Source: Microbacterium testaceum StLB037 (GTDB lineage Bacteria; Actinomycetota; Actinomycetes; Actinomycetales; Microbacteriaceae). From it: a DNA stretch of 64,000 bases. This document shows positions 1 to 14,618 of the stretch, piece after piece; the stretch's first letter is position 1, and every line of letters starts with the position of its first letter. A program made the position numbers and the translations under genes. The notes under the pieces are model-generated. The model ran no database searches. It was not told the origin of the DNA and saw only the letters and a list, made by a program, of their open reading frames with translations. The stretch spans positions 3,844,001 through 3,908,000 of the forward strand of contig NC_015125.1 of NCBI RefSeq assembly GCF_000202635.1, read 5' to 3'.

Positions 1-2
1 CC

Positions 3-680
3 TACGTCGGTTCCGGCGCGCTCGATGTCGGCATCACCGGCCGCGACCTGCTGCTCGACGCCCGCATGCCGGGCGCGCGCGAGGTCGAGTCTCTCGGTTT
101 CGCCGGCTCGACCTTCCGCTTCGCCGGGCGCCCCGGCCGCTTCACCGACGTGCAGGACCTCGAGGGCCTCCGCGTCGCCACCGCCTACCCCGGCCTGGTC
201 GACGCCTTCCTCGACGAACGCGGCATCGCGGTCGACATCGTCCCGCTCGACGGCGCGGTCGAGTCCGCCGTGCAGCTGGGAGTGGCGGATGCCGTCGCCG
301 ACGTCGTCTCGACCGGCACGACGCTGCGCCAAGCGGGGCTCGAGATCTTCGGGCCCGTCCTCCTCGAGAGCGACGCCGTGCTCATCTCCGGCCCGAACGA
401 GGTCGAGGGCACCGAAACGCTGCTGCGCCGCCTGCGCGGCGTGCTCGCCGCCCGCAAGTACGTGCTCGTGGACTACGACCTCCCCGTCGCGCTCGTCGAC
501 CAGGCGATCGCGGTCGCCCCGGGCCTGGAATCCCCGACGATCTCGCCGCTGCGCGACCCCGAATGGGTGGCGGTCCGCGTGATGAGCCCGCGCCGCGACG
601 TCAACCGCGTCATGGACGAGCTGTACGCGATCGGCGCGCGCGCGATCCTCGTCACCGAGATCCTCGCCGCGAGGCTCTGA
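3..680 (+). CDS. hisG: ATP phosphoribosyltransferase, 5'-truncated by window edge
   Basis: First enzyme of histidine biosynthesis: joins ATP and PRPP to give phosphoribosyl-ATP; cytosolic and feedback-inhibited by histidine. The frame is open from base 3, so the N-terminus lies outside the window. Visible are the substrate-binding stretch [15 protein letters not shown], the PRPP loop [14 protein letters not shown], and a C-terminal ACT-like regulatory domain ([22 protein letters not shown]). That domain marks the long, homohexameric, HisZ-independent form. The stop TGA shares its A with the ATG of hisF (TGATG), so the two are translationally coupled in a his-trp run. Confidence 0.95.
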   Translation, partial: YVGSGALDVGITGRDLLLDARMPGAREVESLGFAGSTFRFAGRPGRFTDVQDLEGLRVATAYPGLVDAFLDERGIAVDIVPLDGAVESAVQLGVADAVADVVSTGTTLRQAGLEIFGPVLLESDAVLISGPNEVEGTETLLRRLRGVLAARKYVLVDYDLPVALVDQAIAVAPGLESPTISPLRDPEWVAVRVMSPRRDVNRVMDELYAIGARAILVTEILAARL

Positions 681-1444
681 TGACCCTCGCGCGTCGCGTC
701 ATCCCGTGCCTCGACGTCGCGGGCGGCCGCGTCGTGAAGGGCGTCAACTTCCTCGACCTGCGCGACATGGGCGATCCGGTGGAGCTCGCGAAGCTGTACT
801 TCGATCAGGGCGCCGACGAGGTCACGTTCCTCGATGTCACCGCCACGGTCGACGAGCGCGCCACGACGTACGACGTCGTCCGCCGCACGGCCGAGCAGGT
901 CTTCATCCCGCTCACCGTCGGCGGGGGAGTGCGCTCGAGCGACGACGTCGCGCGCCTGCTCGCGGTCGGCGCCGACAAGATCGGCGTCAACTCGGCCGCG
1001 ATCGCCCGCCCTGCGCTGATCGACGAGATCGCCGACCGCTTCGGCGCTCAGGTCATCGTCCTCTCTCTCGACGTCAAGCGCGCGGCATCCACTCCCTCCG
1101 GCTTCGTCGTGACCACGCACGGCGGACGCACCGAGACCACTCTCGACGCCCTCGAGTGGGCCCGTGAGGCGGTCGAACGCGGAGCCGGCGAACTGCTGGT
1201 CAACTCGATCGACGCCGACGGGACCAAGCAGGGGTTCGACCTCGAGCTCGTGCGTCTCATGCGCCAGGTCGCCGCGGTCCCGGTCATCGCCTCCGGGGGC
1301 GCGGGAGCCCTCGAGCACTTCGCCCCCGCGATCCAGGCCGGCGCCGACGCCGTGCTCGCGGCATCCGTGTTCCACTCGGGTCAGCTGACCGTGGGACAGG
1401 TGAAGGGCGCCCTGGCCGCCGACGGAATCGAGGTGCGCCGATGA
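680..1444 (+). CDS. hisF: Imidazole glycerol phosphate synthase cyclase subunit HisF
   Basis: Cyclase half of the HisFH complex. It uses ammonia from HisH glutaminase to turn PRFAR into imidazole glycerol phosphate and AICAR. The protein is 254 residues, the usual length, and folds as a TIM barrel. The two catalytic aspartates are visible as D12 (IPCLDV) and D131 (LSLDVKR), with phosphate-binding glycine turns TVGGGVRS and [10 protein letters not shown]. The ATG at 680 was chosen because it overlaps the hisG stop and begins the conserved [12 protein letters not shown]-terminus; a longer upstream open frame is only shadow. Its stop overlaps the hisI start (ATGA). hisH and hisA are not in view. 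Confidence 0.97.
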   Translation: MTLARRVIPCLDVAGGRVVKGVNFLDLRDMGDPVELAKLYFDQGADEVTFLDVTATVDERATTYDVVRRTAEQVFIPLTVGGGVRSSDDVARLLAVGADKIGVNSAAIARPALIDEIADRFGAQVIVLSLDVKRAASTPSGFVVTTHGGRTETTLDALEWAREAVERGAGELLVNSIDADGTKQGFDLELVRLMRQVAAVPVIASGGAGALEHFAPAIQAGADAVLAASVFHSGQLTVGQVKGALAADGIEVRR

Positions 1445-1779
1445 GCGTCGACCGCGTCACCTACAACTCCGACGGCCTGGTCCCCGCGGTCATCCAGCAG
1501 TTCGACACGCGCGAGGTGCTGATGATGGGGTGGATGGATGCCGAGGCCCTGCGCCGCACGCTCACCACCGGCCGCGTGACCTTCTGGTCCCGCTCGCGCC
1601 AGGAGTACTGGCGCAAGGGCGACACCTCGGGCCACATCCAGCTCGTCAAGGGCGCGCGCTTGGACTGCGACGGCGACACCCTCCTCATCGAGGTCGATCA
1701 GATCGGCGCCGCGTGCCACACGGGCGACCACACCTGCTTCGACGCCGTCGACCTGCACCCGGTCGTGGGGGAGAGCTGA
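1441..1779 (+). CDS. hisI: Phosphoribosyl-AMP cyclohydrolase HisI
   Basis: Opens the adenine ring of phosphoribosyl-AMP, the third step of histidine synthesis. At 112 residues it is the monofunctional cyclohydrolase with no fused HisE domain. Hallmarks are [18 protein letters not shown], the metal-binding acidic motif DCDGD (75-79) and the zinc cysteines C76, C92 and C99. It is coupled to hisF by ATGA and to the next gene by TGATG. In related actinobacteria trpE commonly follows directly; here a tryptophan-locus membrane protein follows instead. Confidence 0.97.
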   Translation: MSVDRVTYNSDGLVPAVIQQFDTREVLMMGWMDAEALRRTLTTGRVTFWSRSRQEYWRKGDTSGHIQLVKGARLDCDGDTLLIEVDQIGAACHTGDHTCFDAVDLHPVVGES

Positions 1780-2366
1780 TGCGGCGCCCCCGCTCGCTCG
1801 CCGTCGTCGCGATGCTCCTCGCCGGAGCCATCGGCGTGATCGGCTCGACGCAGACGTGGATCGACGTCACCCTCAACGACGGCGCGCAGCAGACCCTCGC
1901 CGTTCCGGGCTCCGACGCGCTCCCGGTGCTCACGCCGCTGAGCCTCGCCGCGCTGGCTCTCGGCGCGGCGCTCTCGATCGCCGGACCGATCGTCCGGTAC
2001 GTCTTCGGCGCTCTCGGTCTCGGCATCGCCGCGCTCATCGGCTTCGGCGCCGCGCAGATCGTCTTCTCGACCCCCGTCTCGGCCACCGCCGCGACCGTGA
2101 CCGAGGCGACCGGGATCTCGGGAGTGGATGCCGTCGGCGACCTCGTCGCGGGACTCTCGCTGACCCCGTGGCCCACGATCACGCTACTGGCCCAGGTCGT
2201 GCTGGCCGCCGCCGCCGTGTTCACCCTCGTGACGGCTCGCCGCTGGGGCTCGAGCGCGGGCCGGAAGTACCGCACCACCGCCGACGCGGCGGGGGAGTCC
2301 TCCCGCCCGCACGACGCGATCGACTCGTGGGACGACCTCTCGCGCGGGGATGATCCGACGGCCTGA
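1779..2366 (+). CDS. Trp biosynthesis-associated membrane protein
   Basis: A 195-residue membrane protein of the family annotated as tryptophan-associated transmembrane protein, regularly found inside actinobacterial trp clusters; its biochemical role is not established. Four hydrophobic helices are visible at about residues 8-25, 50-68, 74-95 and 132-153, with a polar, acidic cytosolic-looking tail. The TGATG overlap with hisI fixes the start at 1779. It is placed in the trp group by family context and by trpC about 500 bases downstream. No catalytic motif is visible. Confidence 0.85.
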   Translation: MRRPRSLAVVAMLLAGAIGVIGSTQTWIDVTLNDGAQQTLAVPGSDALPVLTPLSLAALALGAALSIAGPIVRYVFGALGLGIAALIGFGAAQIVFSTPVSATAATVTEATGISGVDAVGDLVAGLSLTPWPTITLLAQVVLAAAAVFTLVTARRWGSSAGRKYRTTADAAGESSRPHDAIDSWDDLSRGDDPTA

Positions 2367-2575
2367 CGTCCCACCCATCCGCGCTCCGCTCGTCGGCTGC
2401 CCGCGCCGCGGGCCGTCCTGCCGCGAGCCGTCACGCGGAGTCCGCGGCCGACGCGCAGGATTCCGGCATCCGCACACGGGGTGTCCGTGACGCCGCCCGC
2501 ATGACGGCACCGCAGCCGGCCGCGCCGTCCTCGCGACATCGAGACGACCGCACCGGTACCCCGCCCGCGCTTCGA

Positions 2576-2581
2576 TAGACT
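2576..2581 (+). promoter_or_regulatory. Candidate -10 box (TAGACT) for the trpCBA segment
   Basis: TAGACT lies 46 bases before the ATG at 2628, at the end of the only sizeable gap (261 bases) in the his-trp-lgt run. No convincing -35 is seen. A strong Shine-Dalgarno AAGGAG (2618-2623) precedes the start. This suggests that the HGxxPAAW-trpC-trpB-trpA block can be transcribed separately from his. I see no Trp-codon leader peptide in the gap. Confidence 0.45.
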
Positions 2582-2627
2582 GATCGAACGCTTTCCCCTG
2601 CGCCCGCGCGCGACTGTAAGGAGCCCC

Positions 2628-2858
2628 ATGAGCAACCCCATCGGTGATCCCGGCCACGGACACTCGCCCGCCGCCTGGACGGCCGTGATCATCATGCTGC
2701 TCGCGTTCACGCTCGGAACGCTGTTCTTCTGGCTCGACATGCCCGTGCTCGTCTGGGCGTCCGTGGGCCTGCTGGTCGTCGGCGCGATCGTCGGTTGGGC
2801 CATGGGCAAGGCCGGTTACGGCGCGAACGGCTCGAAGACCAGCCCGAAGGCCCACTGA
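2628..2858 (+). CDS. HGxxPAAW family small membrane protein
   Basis: A 76-residue protein with the signature HGHSPAAW (residues 10-17) followed by two transmembrane helices (about 17-36 and 40-60) and a lysine-bearing tail. The family is defined by this motif and sits next to trpC in many actinobacteria; its function is unknown. The start is supported by AAGGAG four bases upstream of ATG. Only two bases separate its stop from the trpC GTG, so the two are probably co-translated. Confidence 0.88.
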   Translation: MSNPIGDPGHGHSPAAWTAVIIMLLAFTLGTLFFWLDMPVLVWASVGLLVVGAIVGWAMGKAGYGANGSKTSPKAH

Positions 2859-2860
2859 CC

Positions 2861-3637
2861 GTGCTGGCCGATCTCACGGCCGGGGCGGTGGAAGACGCAG
2901 AGAAGCGCGCCGAGACGCGTCCTCTCGCAGAGGTGGAGCGCGACGCCCTCGCGCAGACGCCCCCGCGGGACGCCCTCGCGATGCTCGCGCCCGCCGACCG
3001 GGTCAAGATCATCGCCGAGGTCAAGCGCGCGAGCCCGTCCCGCGGGGACCTCGCGTCGATCCCCGATCCCGCCCGCCAGGCCCGCCTGTACGAAGAGGGT
3101 GGCGCGTCCGCGATCTCGGTGCTCACCGAGGGCCGCAAGTTCAAGGGCAGCCTCGCAGACCTCGAGGCCGTCCGCGCGGCCGTGAGCGTCCCCGTGCTGC
3201 GCAAGGACTTCATCGCCACGCCCTATCAGGTGCTCGAAGCCCGCGCCTCCGCAGCCGACCTCGTGCTGCTCATCGTCGCCGCTCTCGACCAGAAGACCCT
3301 CACCGAGCTCTACGGCCTCGTGACCGACCTCGGCATGACGGCCCTCGTCGAGACGCACTCCGCCGACGAGCTCGAACGCGCCACCGACCTCGGCGCGAAG
3401 CTCATCGGCGTCAACGCCCGCAACCTCTCGACCTTCGAGCTCGACCGCGACCTGTTCGGCTCGCTCGCCGACCGATTCCCGGCCGACGCCGTCAAGATCG
3501 CCGAGTCCGCGGTGCTCGCTCCGGCCGATGTGGCCCACTACCGCGCCGCGGGCGCCGATGTCGTGCTCGTGGGCGAAGCCCTCGTCACCGGCGATCCCGT
3601 CGCCACGCTCCGCGCGTTCCTCCAGGAGACGTCATGA
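2861..3637 (+). CDS. trpC: Indole-3-glycerol phosphate synthase TrpC
   Basis: Cyclises CdRP to indole-3-glycerol phosphate in tryptophan synthesis. This is a stand-alone 258-residue TIM barrel, not fused to TrpF. The family motif [11 protein letters not shown] holds the catalytic E53 and K55; further conserved strands are [22 protein letters not shown] and AESAV. The GTG at 2861 was chosen because the frame upstream runs through the previous gene and family homology begins at [11 protein letters not shown]. The stop overlaps the trpB start as ATGA. Confidence 0.96.
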   Translation: MLADLTAGAVEDAEKRAETRPLAEVERDALAQTPPRDALAMLAPADRVKIIAEVKRASPSRGDLASIPDPARQARLYEEGGASAISVLTEGRKFKGSLADLEAVRAAVSVPVLRKDFIATPYQVLEARASAADLVLLIVAALDQKTLTELYGLVTDLGMTALVETHSADELERATDLGAKLIGVNARNLSTFELDRDLFGSLADRFPADAVKIAESAVLAPADVAHYRAAGADVVLVGEALVTGDPVATLRAFLQETS

Positions 3638-4962
3638 CCACCAGCCTGCGCGACCAGAAGGGGCCGTTCTTCGGCGACTTCGGCGGCCGGTACATGCCCG
3701 AGTCGCTCATCGCCGCGATCGACGAACTGACCGCGGTCTACGAATCGGCGATGGCCGATCCCGCGTTCCACGCCGAGCTGCGAGCCCTGCTGCACGACTA
3801 CGCCGGACGCCCGTCCGCTCTCACCGAGGTCCCGCGCTTCGCCGAGCACGCGGGAGGTGCGCGCGTCTTCCTCAAGCGCGAAGACCTCAACCACACCGGC
3901 TCGCACAAGATCAACAACGTGCTCGGCCAGGCGCTGCTCACCAAGCGTCTGGGCAAGACCCGTGTGATCGCCGAGACCGGAGCCGGCCAGCACGGCGTCG
4001 CCACCGCGACGGCCGCGGCCCTCTTCGGACTCGACTGCGTCGTCTACATGGGCGAGGTCGACACCGAGCGTCAGGCGCTCAACGTCGCCCGCATGCGCCT
4101 CCTCGGCGCCGAGGTCGTCCCCGTCACGACCGGCTCGCGCACGCTGAAAGACGCGATCAACGAGGCCTACCGCGACTGGGTCGCCTCGGTCGAGACGACC
4201 AACTACATCTTCGGCACGGCCGCAGGCCCGCACCCGTTCCCGGCGATGGTCCGCGACTTCCAGAAGATCATCGGCGAAGAGACCCGCGCCGAGTTCCTCG
4301 AGCGCCTCGGCCGTCTCCCCGACGCCGTCTTCGCGTGCGTCGGCGGCGGTTCGAACGCGATCGGCATGTTCGACGCGTTCCTCGACGACGAGGGCGTCGC
4401 CCTCTACGGCGTCGAGGCGGCGGGTGACGGCGTCGACACGCCGAAGCACGCGGCATCCATCGAACGAGGTCGTCCCGGCGTCCTGCACGGTGCCCGCACC
4501 TACGTCCTGCAGGACGAGGACGGCCAGACCACCGAGTCGCACTCGATCTCCGCGGGCCTCGACTACCCGGGCGTCGGGCCCGAGCACGCGTGGCTGGCCG
4601 ACATCGGCCGCGCCCAGTACATCCCCGCGACCGACGACGAGGCCATGCAGGCCCTCCGCCTCCTCTCGCGCACCGAGGGCATCATCCCGGCGATCGAGTC
4701 GGCCCACGCCCTGGCCGGAGCCCTGCGCATCGGTCGAGAGCTGGGTCCGGATGCCGTCATCGCGATCAACCTCTCCGGTCGGGGCGACAAAGACATGGAC
4801 ACCGCCGCCCGCTACTTCGACCTGTACGACGCGGAACACGCGCCCGAAGAGCCCGGTCCCGCGCAGACGAAGGCCGCCGCGACCGTCGCGTCGGCGGACG
4901 GCTCGCCGCTCGACGTGACGCCGGCCCCGGATGCCGCGAGCGGCGCGGGGGTCGAACTGTGA
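3634..4962 (+). CDS. trpB: Tryptophan synthase beta chain
   Basis: PLP enzyme that condenses indole with serine, working in an alpha2-beta2 complex with TrpA. The PLP lysine is K92 in HTGSHKINN; the phosphate-binding loop is [10 protein letters not shown]. Conserved [10 protein letters not shown] and [10 protein letters not shown] segments are present. At 442 residues it is about 40 longer than compact TrpB proteins because of an Ala/Pro/Thr-rich tail after residue ~400 ([16 protein letters not shown] and on) that looks disordered. ATGA and GTGA overlaps couple it to trpC and trpA. Confidence 0.97.
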   Translation: MTTSLRDQKGPFFGDFGGRYMPESLIAAIDELTAVYESAMADPAFHAELRALLHDYAGRPSALTEVPRFAEHAGGARVFLKREDLNHTGSHKINNVLGQALLTKRLGKTRVIAETGAGQHGVATATAAALFGLDCVVYMGEVDTERQALNVARMRLLGAEVVPVTTGSRTLKDAINEAYRDWVASVETTNYIFGTAAGPHPFPAMVRDFQKIIGEETRAEFLERLGRLPDAVFACVGGGSNAIGMFDAFLDDEGVALYGVEAAGDGVDTPKHAASIERGRPGVLHGARTYVLQDEDGQTTESHSISAGLDYPGVGPEHAWLADIGRAQYIPATDDEAMQALRLLSRTEGIIPAIESAHALAGALRIGRELGPDAVIAINLSGRGDKDMDTAARYFDLYDAEHAPEEPGPAQTKAAATVASADGSPLDVTPAPDAASGAGVEL

Positions 4963-5750
4963 CCTCGCGCGTCTCGGCAGCGATCGAGGCCGCCCACGCC
5001 GAGGGCCGTGGCGCGTTCGTCGCGTATCTGCCCGCCGGCTTCCCCGACGTCGCCACCAGCATCGAAGCGATCGTCGCGCTGGCCGAGGCCGGCGCCGACG
5101 TGATCGAGCTCGGACCTCCCTACAGCGATCCGGTCATGGACGGCCTGGTCATCCAGGAGGCGACGCAGACCGCGCTCGCCAACGGGTTCCGCATGCGCGA
5201 CCTCTTCACGATCATCCGCGAGGTCACGGCGCGCACCGACGTGCCCATCCTCGTCATGACGTACTGGAACCTCGTCGAGCAGTACGGCGTCGACCGCTAC
5301 GCCGACGAGCTCGTGGCGGCCGGGGGAGCGGGGCTCATCACGCCCGACATCACCCCCGACGCCGCGTCGGCGTGGATCGCGACGAGCGAACGAACCGGTC
5401 TCGACCGGGTCTTCCTCGCCGCCCCGACCTCGACCGACGAGCGTCTCGCGATGATCGTGGGCGCGTCCACGGGCTTCGTGTACACCGTCTCGACGATGGG
5501 CATCACGGGGGAGCGGGACCAACTGGATGCCGCTGCCCGCCGTCTCGTCGAACGGCTGCGCGCGCACGGCGCCGCCCACGCGTGCGTCGGCATCGGGATC
5601 TCCAACGCCGCCCAGGTGGCCGGGGTCGTCGAGTACGCCGACGGCGCGATCGTCGGGACCGCGCTGGTGAAGGCTCTGCGGGACGGCGGCGTCGAGGGTC
5701 TGTCCACCCTCGCGCGGGAGCTGTCCGCGGGCACCGCGCGGCGCGCCTAG
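4959..5750 (+). CDS. trpA: Tryptophan synthase alpha chain
   Basis: Cleaves indole-3-glycerol phosphate to indole and glyceraldehyde 3-phosphate and channels indole to TrpB. The protein is 263 residues with catalytic E50 and D61 in the segment [15 protein letters not shown] (family: Glu49 and Asp60). The usual IELGxPxSDP is intact, although Val is commoner at the first Pro. The GTG at 4959 overlaps the trpB stop (GTGA), and the product [17 protein letters not shown] matches the family N-terminus. lgt begins 10 bases after the stop, so its promoter lies in the trpA end. Confidence 0.96.
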   Translation: MTSRVSAAIEAAHAEGRGAFVAYLPAGFPDVATSIEAIVALAEAGADVIELGPPYSDPVMDGLVIQEATQTALANGFRMRDLFTIIREVTARTDVPILVMTYWNLVEQYGVDRYADELVAAGGAGLITPDITPDAASAWIATSERTGLDRVFLAAPTSTDERLAMIVGASTGFVYTVSTMGITGERDQLDAAARRLVERLRAHGAAHACVGIGISNAAQVAGVVEYADGAIVGTALVKALRDGGVEGLSTLARELSAGTARRA

Positions 5751-5753
5751 ACT
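5748..5753 (+). promoter_or_regulatory. Leaderless -10 box of lgt (TAGACT)
   Basis: TAGACT begins with the trpA stop codon TAG and is followed by seven bases and then ATG (5761). A -10 this close puts the transcription start at or next to the start codon, giving a leaderless mRNA. No ribosome binding site precedes lgt. Confidence 0.55.
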
Positions 5754-5760
5754 CTTTCGC

Positions 5761-6765
5761 ATGACGTTCGCCCTCTCGAGCGCCGCCTCCGGCGTGCTCG
5801 CCAGCATCCCGAGTCCGACGATCTCCTTCGTCGATCTCGGTCCGCTCCGTATCCACTTCTATGCCCTGTGCATCGTCGCGGGCATCATCGTGGCGTTGCT
5901 GCTCACGAACGCGCGTCTGACGCGTCGCGGCGCGGAGAAGTGGGTCGTCATCGACATCTGCCTCCTGGCGGTGCCGTTGGCCATCATCGTCGCCCGCATC
6001 TACCACGTCGCGACCCACGCGGGCTTCTACTTCGGGCCGGGCTCGAACCCCTGGAACATCACCCAGCCCGGCTCCGTGTGGGCCATCTGGGAGGGCGGGA
6101 TCGCGATCTACGGCGCCCTCATCGGCGGCGCCATCGGCGCGATCCTCGGCTGCAAGTGGAGCGGCATCCGCTTCTGGACCTTCGCCGACGCCCTCGCTCC
6201 GGGCCTCATCATCGCCCAGGCGATGGGTCGTTTCGGCAACTGGTTCAACCAGGAGCTGTTCGGACAGCCCACCGATCTGCCGTGGGGCCTCGAGATCGCG
6301 CCGGGCAACCCGGCGATCCCCGTCGGGCTGCCCGCGGGGACGCTCTTCCACCCCACGTTCCTGTACGAGGTCATCTGGAACCTGCTCGGCGCCGCCGTCA
6401 TCCTGTACGTCGGAAAGCGCTTCACCCTGCAGTGGGGCAAGCAGTTCGCGATCTACCTCGTGTGGTACAGCGCCGGACGCATCGTGTGGGAGTCGATCCG
6501 CGTCGACCCCAGCGACATCATCCTCGGCCTCCGCACGAACGTGTGGGCCGCGATCTTCGGCGTGGTGCTCGGTCTGGTCATCTTCATCGTCCAGTCGCGC
6601 CGTCACCACGGCCTCGAGCCGTCCCCGTACGCACCCGGGCGCGAATCGAAGGCTCCGGGGGCTGTAGACTCAACCGACCCCTCTGACTTCGTCGACGTGA
6701 GCGAGCCGCCCGCGACGAGCGACACCGTCGGCACCAGCGCCACAAGCAGCCCCGCCACGAACTAA
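5761..6765 (+). CDS. lgt: Prolipoprotein diacylglyceryl transferase Lgt
   Basis: Integral membrane enzyme that moves diacylglycerol from phosphatidylglycerol to the lipobox cysteine of prolipoproteins, the first step of lipoprotein maturation. It has about seven transmembrane helices, the family stretch WEGGIAIYGALIGG (110-123) and the Lgt signature GRFGNWFNQE (156-165). At 334 residues it carries a polar C-terminal tail from about residue 285, rich in Ser, Thr, Asp and Pro. The tail is lineage-specific and of unknown role. The window also holds lnt and at least three lipobox proteins that would be substrates. Confidence 0.95.
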   Translation: MTFALSSAASGVLASIPSPTISFVDLGPLRIHFYALCIVAGIIVALLLTNARLTRRGAEKWVVIDICLLAVPLAIIVARIYHVATHAGFYFGPGSNPWNITQPGSVWAIWEGGIAIYGALIGGAIGAILGCKWSGIRFWTFADALAPGLIIAQAMGRFGNWFNQELFGQPTDLPWGLEIAPGNPAIPVGLPAGTLFHPTFLYEVIWNLLGAAVILYVGKRFTLQWGKQFAIYLVWYSAGRIVWESIRVDPSDIILGLRTNVWAAIFGVVLGLVIFIVQSRRHHGLEPSPYAPGRESKAPGAVDSTDPSDFVDVSEPPATSDTVGTSATSSPATN

Positions 6766-6816
6766 CCTCTGGGCCGACGTCGTCCCATTCGAAGCATCAA
6801 CGTGAGGACGGTTGAT

Positions 6817-11386
<4,570 letters not shown>

Positions 11387-11394
<8 letters not shown>

Positions 11395-12853
11395 CCCGAA
11401 AGGTTTTCTCAAGGTCACGGAGCGCGAGCTCCCGAAGCGTCGACCGGTGCCCGTGCGCATCATGGACTGGAAAGAGGTGTACGAGCCGGGTGATTCGGCC
11501 GTCATCCGCCGCCAGGCCGGCCGCTGCATGGACTGCGGCATCCCGTTCTGCCACAAGGGGTGCCCTCTCGGGAACCTGATCCCCGAGTGGAACGACCTCA
11601 CGTGGCGCGGCGAGGGCCGCGCGGCGATCGAGCGCCTGCACGCGACGAACAACTTCCCGGAGTTCACCGGACGGTTGTGCCCCGCGCCCTGCGAGAGCTC
11701 GTGCGTGCTCGGCATCAACCAGCCGGCCGTCACCATCAAGCAGGTCGAGGTCTCGATCATCGACGAGGCCTTCTCCAACGGCTGGGTCGAGCCCGAGCCC
11801 CCGGAGCGCCTGACCGGTAAGACGGTCGCCGTGGTCGGTTCCGGCCCCGCCGGCCTCGCCGCAGCCCAGCAGCTCACGCGCGCCGGTCACACGGTCGCCG
11901 TCTACGAGCGCGACGACCGCATCGGCGGACTGCTGCGGTACGGCATCCCGGACTTCAAGATGGAGAAGCGCCACCTCGAGCTGCGCCTGCGCCAGATGCA
12001 GGCCGAGGGCACGCGTTTCCGCGCCGGCGTCGAGATCGGCCGGGACATCTCGTGGAGCGACCTCCGCGCGCGCTACGACGCCGTGGTGGTCGCCACCGGG
12101 TCGACCGTGCCGCGCGACCTGCCCATCCCGGGCCGCGACCTCGACGGCGTCCACTTCGCCATGGAGTACCTCGTCGAGGGCAACAAAGCTGTCGCGGGCG
12201 ACCAGGTGCCGCAGCAGATCTCGGCCGAGGGCAAGCACGTCGTCGTCATCGGCGGCGGCGACACCGGTGCGGACTGCATCGGCACCGCGCACCGTCAGGG
12301 TGCTTTGAGCGTGACGAACCTCGCGATCGGCAAGCAGCCGCCGTCGGAGCGTCCGGCGGAGCAGCCCTGGCCGATGATGCCGAACCTGTTCGAGATGGCA
12401 TCCGCCCACGAAGAGGGAGGGGAGCGCACGTTCCTTGCCTCGACCGTGGAGTTCCTCGGCAACGCCGCGGGCGAGGTGCGCGCACTGCGCGTCGCCGAGA
12501 CCGAGTACGTCGACGGCCGTCGCGTCCCCAAGAGCGGGACCGAGCGCGAGATCCCCGCCGACCTGGTGCTCATCGCGATGGGCTTCACCGGCCCCGAGAG
12601 CGAGCACCTCGGCGACCAGCTCGGCACGCGCTTCACCAACCGCGGCAACGTCGAGCGCGACGCGACCTACGCCACGTCCACCCCGGGCGTGTTCGTGGCC
12701 GGCGACGCCGGTCGCGGACAGTCGCTCATCGTGTGGGCCATCGCCGAGGGCCGCGCGGCCGCCGCCGAGGTCGACACGTACCTGATGGGCGAGACGGTGC
12801 TCCCCGCACCCGTGCGTCCGACCGATGTCGCCATCGGCCTGCTGCCCGCCTAA
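11387..12853 (+). CDS. gltD: Glutamate synthase small subunit GltD
   Basis: Flavoprotein that passes electrons from NADPH to GltB. 488 residues. The N-terminal cysteine-rich 4Fe-4S region is visible ([17 protein letters not shown] and [12 protein letters not shown]), then the FAD Rossmann motif [15 protein letters not shown] and the NADPH motif [12 protein letters not shown], ending with a conserved FAD contact region ([18 protein letters not shown]). GTG 11387 was chosen for GGAGG seven bases upstream and the family start ADPKGFLKV. Its frame overlaps the gltB end, as expected for a coupled two-subunit enzyme. Confidence 0.96.
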
Positions 12854-12907
12854 GCTGGCAAGGGCCGATCGGCCACTTCCCGATAATTTCACGGAGCTTG
12901 AAACCGG

Positions 12908-14353
12908 ATGAGACGCGCCAAGATCGTCGCAACACTCGGGCCCGCCACGTCGTCGTATGAGATGGTTCGCGCCATCATCGACGCCGGGGTGGACGTCGCC
13001 CGCCTCAACCTGAGCCACGGAGACTACTCCGTGCACGACGCCAACTTCGCCAACGTGCGCAAGGCGGCAGAGGACGCCGGCCGCCCGGTCGCCGCCCTCG
13101 TCGACCTCCAGGGTCCCAAGATCCGCCTCGGCAAGTTCGAGAACGGCCCGCACGAACTCCTGCCCGGTGACATCTTCAAGATCACGATCGAAGACATCCT
13201 CGGCACCAAGGAGATCGTCGGCACGACCTTCAAGGGTCTGCCCCAGGACGTCCGCCCCGGCGACTTCCTCCTCATCGACGACGGCAAGGTCCGCGTCGAG
13301 GTCGTCGAGACCGACGGCACCGTGGTGACCACCCGCGTCATCGTGGGCGGTCCCGTCTCGAACAACAAGGGCATCAACCTGCCCGGCGTCGCGGTCAACG
13401 TCCCCGCCCTGAGCGAGAAGGACGAAGCCGACCTGCGCTGGGGCCTGAACGCGGGCGCCGACCTGATCGCGCTCTCCTTCGTCCGGGATGCCAAGGACAT
13501 CGAGCGCGTGCACGAGATCATGGCCGAGGAGGGGCGCTACGTGCCCGTCATCGCCAAGATCGAGAAGCCGCAGGCGGTCGACAACCTCGAAGAGATCATC
13601 GACGCGTTCGACGGCATCATGGTCGCCCGTGGCGACCTGGGCGTCGAGCTGCCGCTCGAGGCCGTGCCGATCGTGCAGAAGCGCGCCGTGGAGCTCGCCC
13701 GCCGCATGGCGAAGCCGGTCATCGTCGCGACGCAGATGCTCGAGTCGATGATCAACAGCCCGGTGCCGACGCGCGCCGAGACCTCCGACGTCGCCAACGC
13801 CGTCCTCGACGGCGCGGACGCGGTCATGCTCTCGGGCGAGACCAGCGTCGGCGACTACCCGGTCGTGGTCGTCGAGACCATGGCTCGCATCGTCGCCTCG
13901 ACCGAGGAGCACGGTCTGGAGCGCATCGCGCCCCTGACCAACAAGCCCCGCACGCAGGGCGGCGCCATCACGCTCGCCGCCGTCGAGGTCGCCGACTTCG
14001 TCGAGGCGAAGTACCTCTGCGTGTTCACCGAATCGGGTGACTCGGCGCGTCGCATGTCGCGTCTGCGCTCCACGATCCCGATGCTGGCGTTCACGCCGGA
14101 GCCCGGCATCCGTCGCCGTCTGGCCCTCACGTGGGGCGTGCGCTCGACGCTGGTGGAGCACGTGTCGCACACCGACAAGATGTTCCTCCAGGTCGACGAC
14201 TACCTGCTGTCGAACGACCTCGCGAAGGTCGGCGACAAGGTCGTCGTCATCTCGGGTTCCCCTCCCGGAATCGCCGGCTCGACGAACGACCTGCGCGTGC
14301 ACCGCGTCGGCGACGCCGTCCACGGCGCGGCCCCCGGGTACCAGGAAGTCTGA
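12908..14353 (+). CDS. pyk: Pyruvate kinase
   Basis: Last step of glycolysis: phosphoenolpyruvate plus ADP to pyruvate plus ATP. The 481-residue protein starts [16 protein letters not shown], and the pyruvate kinase active-site signature is visible as [16 protein letters not shown]. Further conserved blocks are [26 protein letters not shown] and [23 protein letters not shown]. The C-terminal allosteric domain is complete. A GATAAT at 12881-12886 could be the -10 of its own promoter, 54 bases after gltD. A strong hairpin follows the stop. Confidence 0.96.
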   Translation: MRRAKIVATLGPATSSYEMVRAIIDAGVDVARLNLSHGDYSVHDANFANVRKAAEDAGRPVAALVDLQGPKIRLGKFENGPHELLPGDIFKITIEDILGTKEIVGTTFKGLPQDVRPGDFLLIDDGKVRVEVVETDGTVVTTRVIVGGPVSNNKGINLPGVAVNVPALSEKDEADLRWGLNAGADLIALSFVRDAKDIERVHEIMAEEGRYVPVIAKIEKPQAVDNLEEIIDAFDGIMVARGDLGVELPLEAVPIVQKRAVELARRMAKPVIVATQMLESMINSPVPTRAETSDVANAVLDGADAVMLSGETSVGDYPVVVVETMARIVASTEEHGLERIAPLTNKPRTQGGAITLAAVEVADFVEAKYLCVFTESGDSARRMSRLRSTIPMLAFTPEPGIRRRLALTWGVRSTLVEHVSHTDKMFLQVDDYLLSNDLAKVGDKVVVISGSPPGIAGSTNDLRVHRVGDAVHGAAPGYQEV

Positions 14354-14358
14354 TCGTC

Positions 14359-14395
14359 CGACGACGCGCGCCGGTTCCGCCGGCGCGCGTCGTCG
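14359..14395 (+). terminator. Intrinsic-type hairpin after pyk
   Basis: A perfect 16-bp GC-rich stem (14359-14374 with 14380-14395) closes on the five-base loop TTCCG. It begins six bases after the pyk stop. No U-run follows, as is common for actinobacterial hairpin terminators. It separates pyk from the tRNA gene. Confidence 0.75.
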
Positions 14396-14434
14396 CTCGT
14401 GTTCTCCCGGTACATTGGGAGTTCGCGAACACAA

Positions 14435-14515
14435 GCCGGTGTGGCGGAATGGCAGACGCGGGGCACTCAAAATGCTCTGTCGAAAGACGTGTGGGTTCGA
14501 GTCCCACCACCGGTA
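14435..14515 (+). tRNA. tRNA-Leu (anticodon CAA)
   Basis: An 81-base class II tRNA. The acceptor stem GCCGGTG (14435-14441) pairs with CACCGGT (14508-14514), with A as discriminator. The anticodon stem GGGCA/TGCTC holds the loop CTCAAAA with anticodon CAA at 14468-14470, reading UUG. The long variable arm forms GTC-GAAA-GAC. The T arm is GTGGG-TTCGAGT-CCCAC. The CCA end is not encoded (CGA follows). TACATT at 14411-14416 may be its -10. Confidence 0.95.
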
Positions 14516-14606
14516 CGACCACGGGTCGGCTCTTCCGAGTCGGCCCGGTGTTGTCCAGCCCCTATCGCATCCTCGCCGTTTCGCGGGCGATGCGCCCTCC
14601 CCGTCC

Positions 14607-14612
14607 TAGGAT
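14607..14612 (+). promoter_or_regulatory. Leaderless -10 box (TAGGAT) of the ANTAR regulator
   Basis: TAGGAT is followed by six bases (GGTCAC) and the GTG start at 14619. There is no room for a ribosome binding site in the transcript, so leaderless initiation is predicted. Confidence 0.55.
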
Positions 14613-14618
14613 GGTCAC

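Noticed and set aside
2367..2627. Tryptophan attenuator before the trpC block
   Set aside because: No leader ORF with Trp codons and no alternative terminator pair could be found in the gap.
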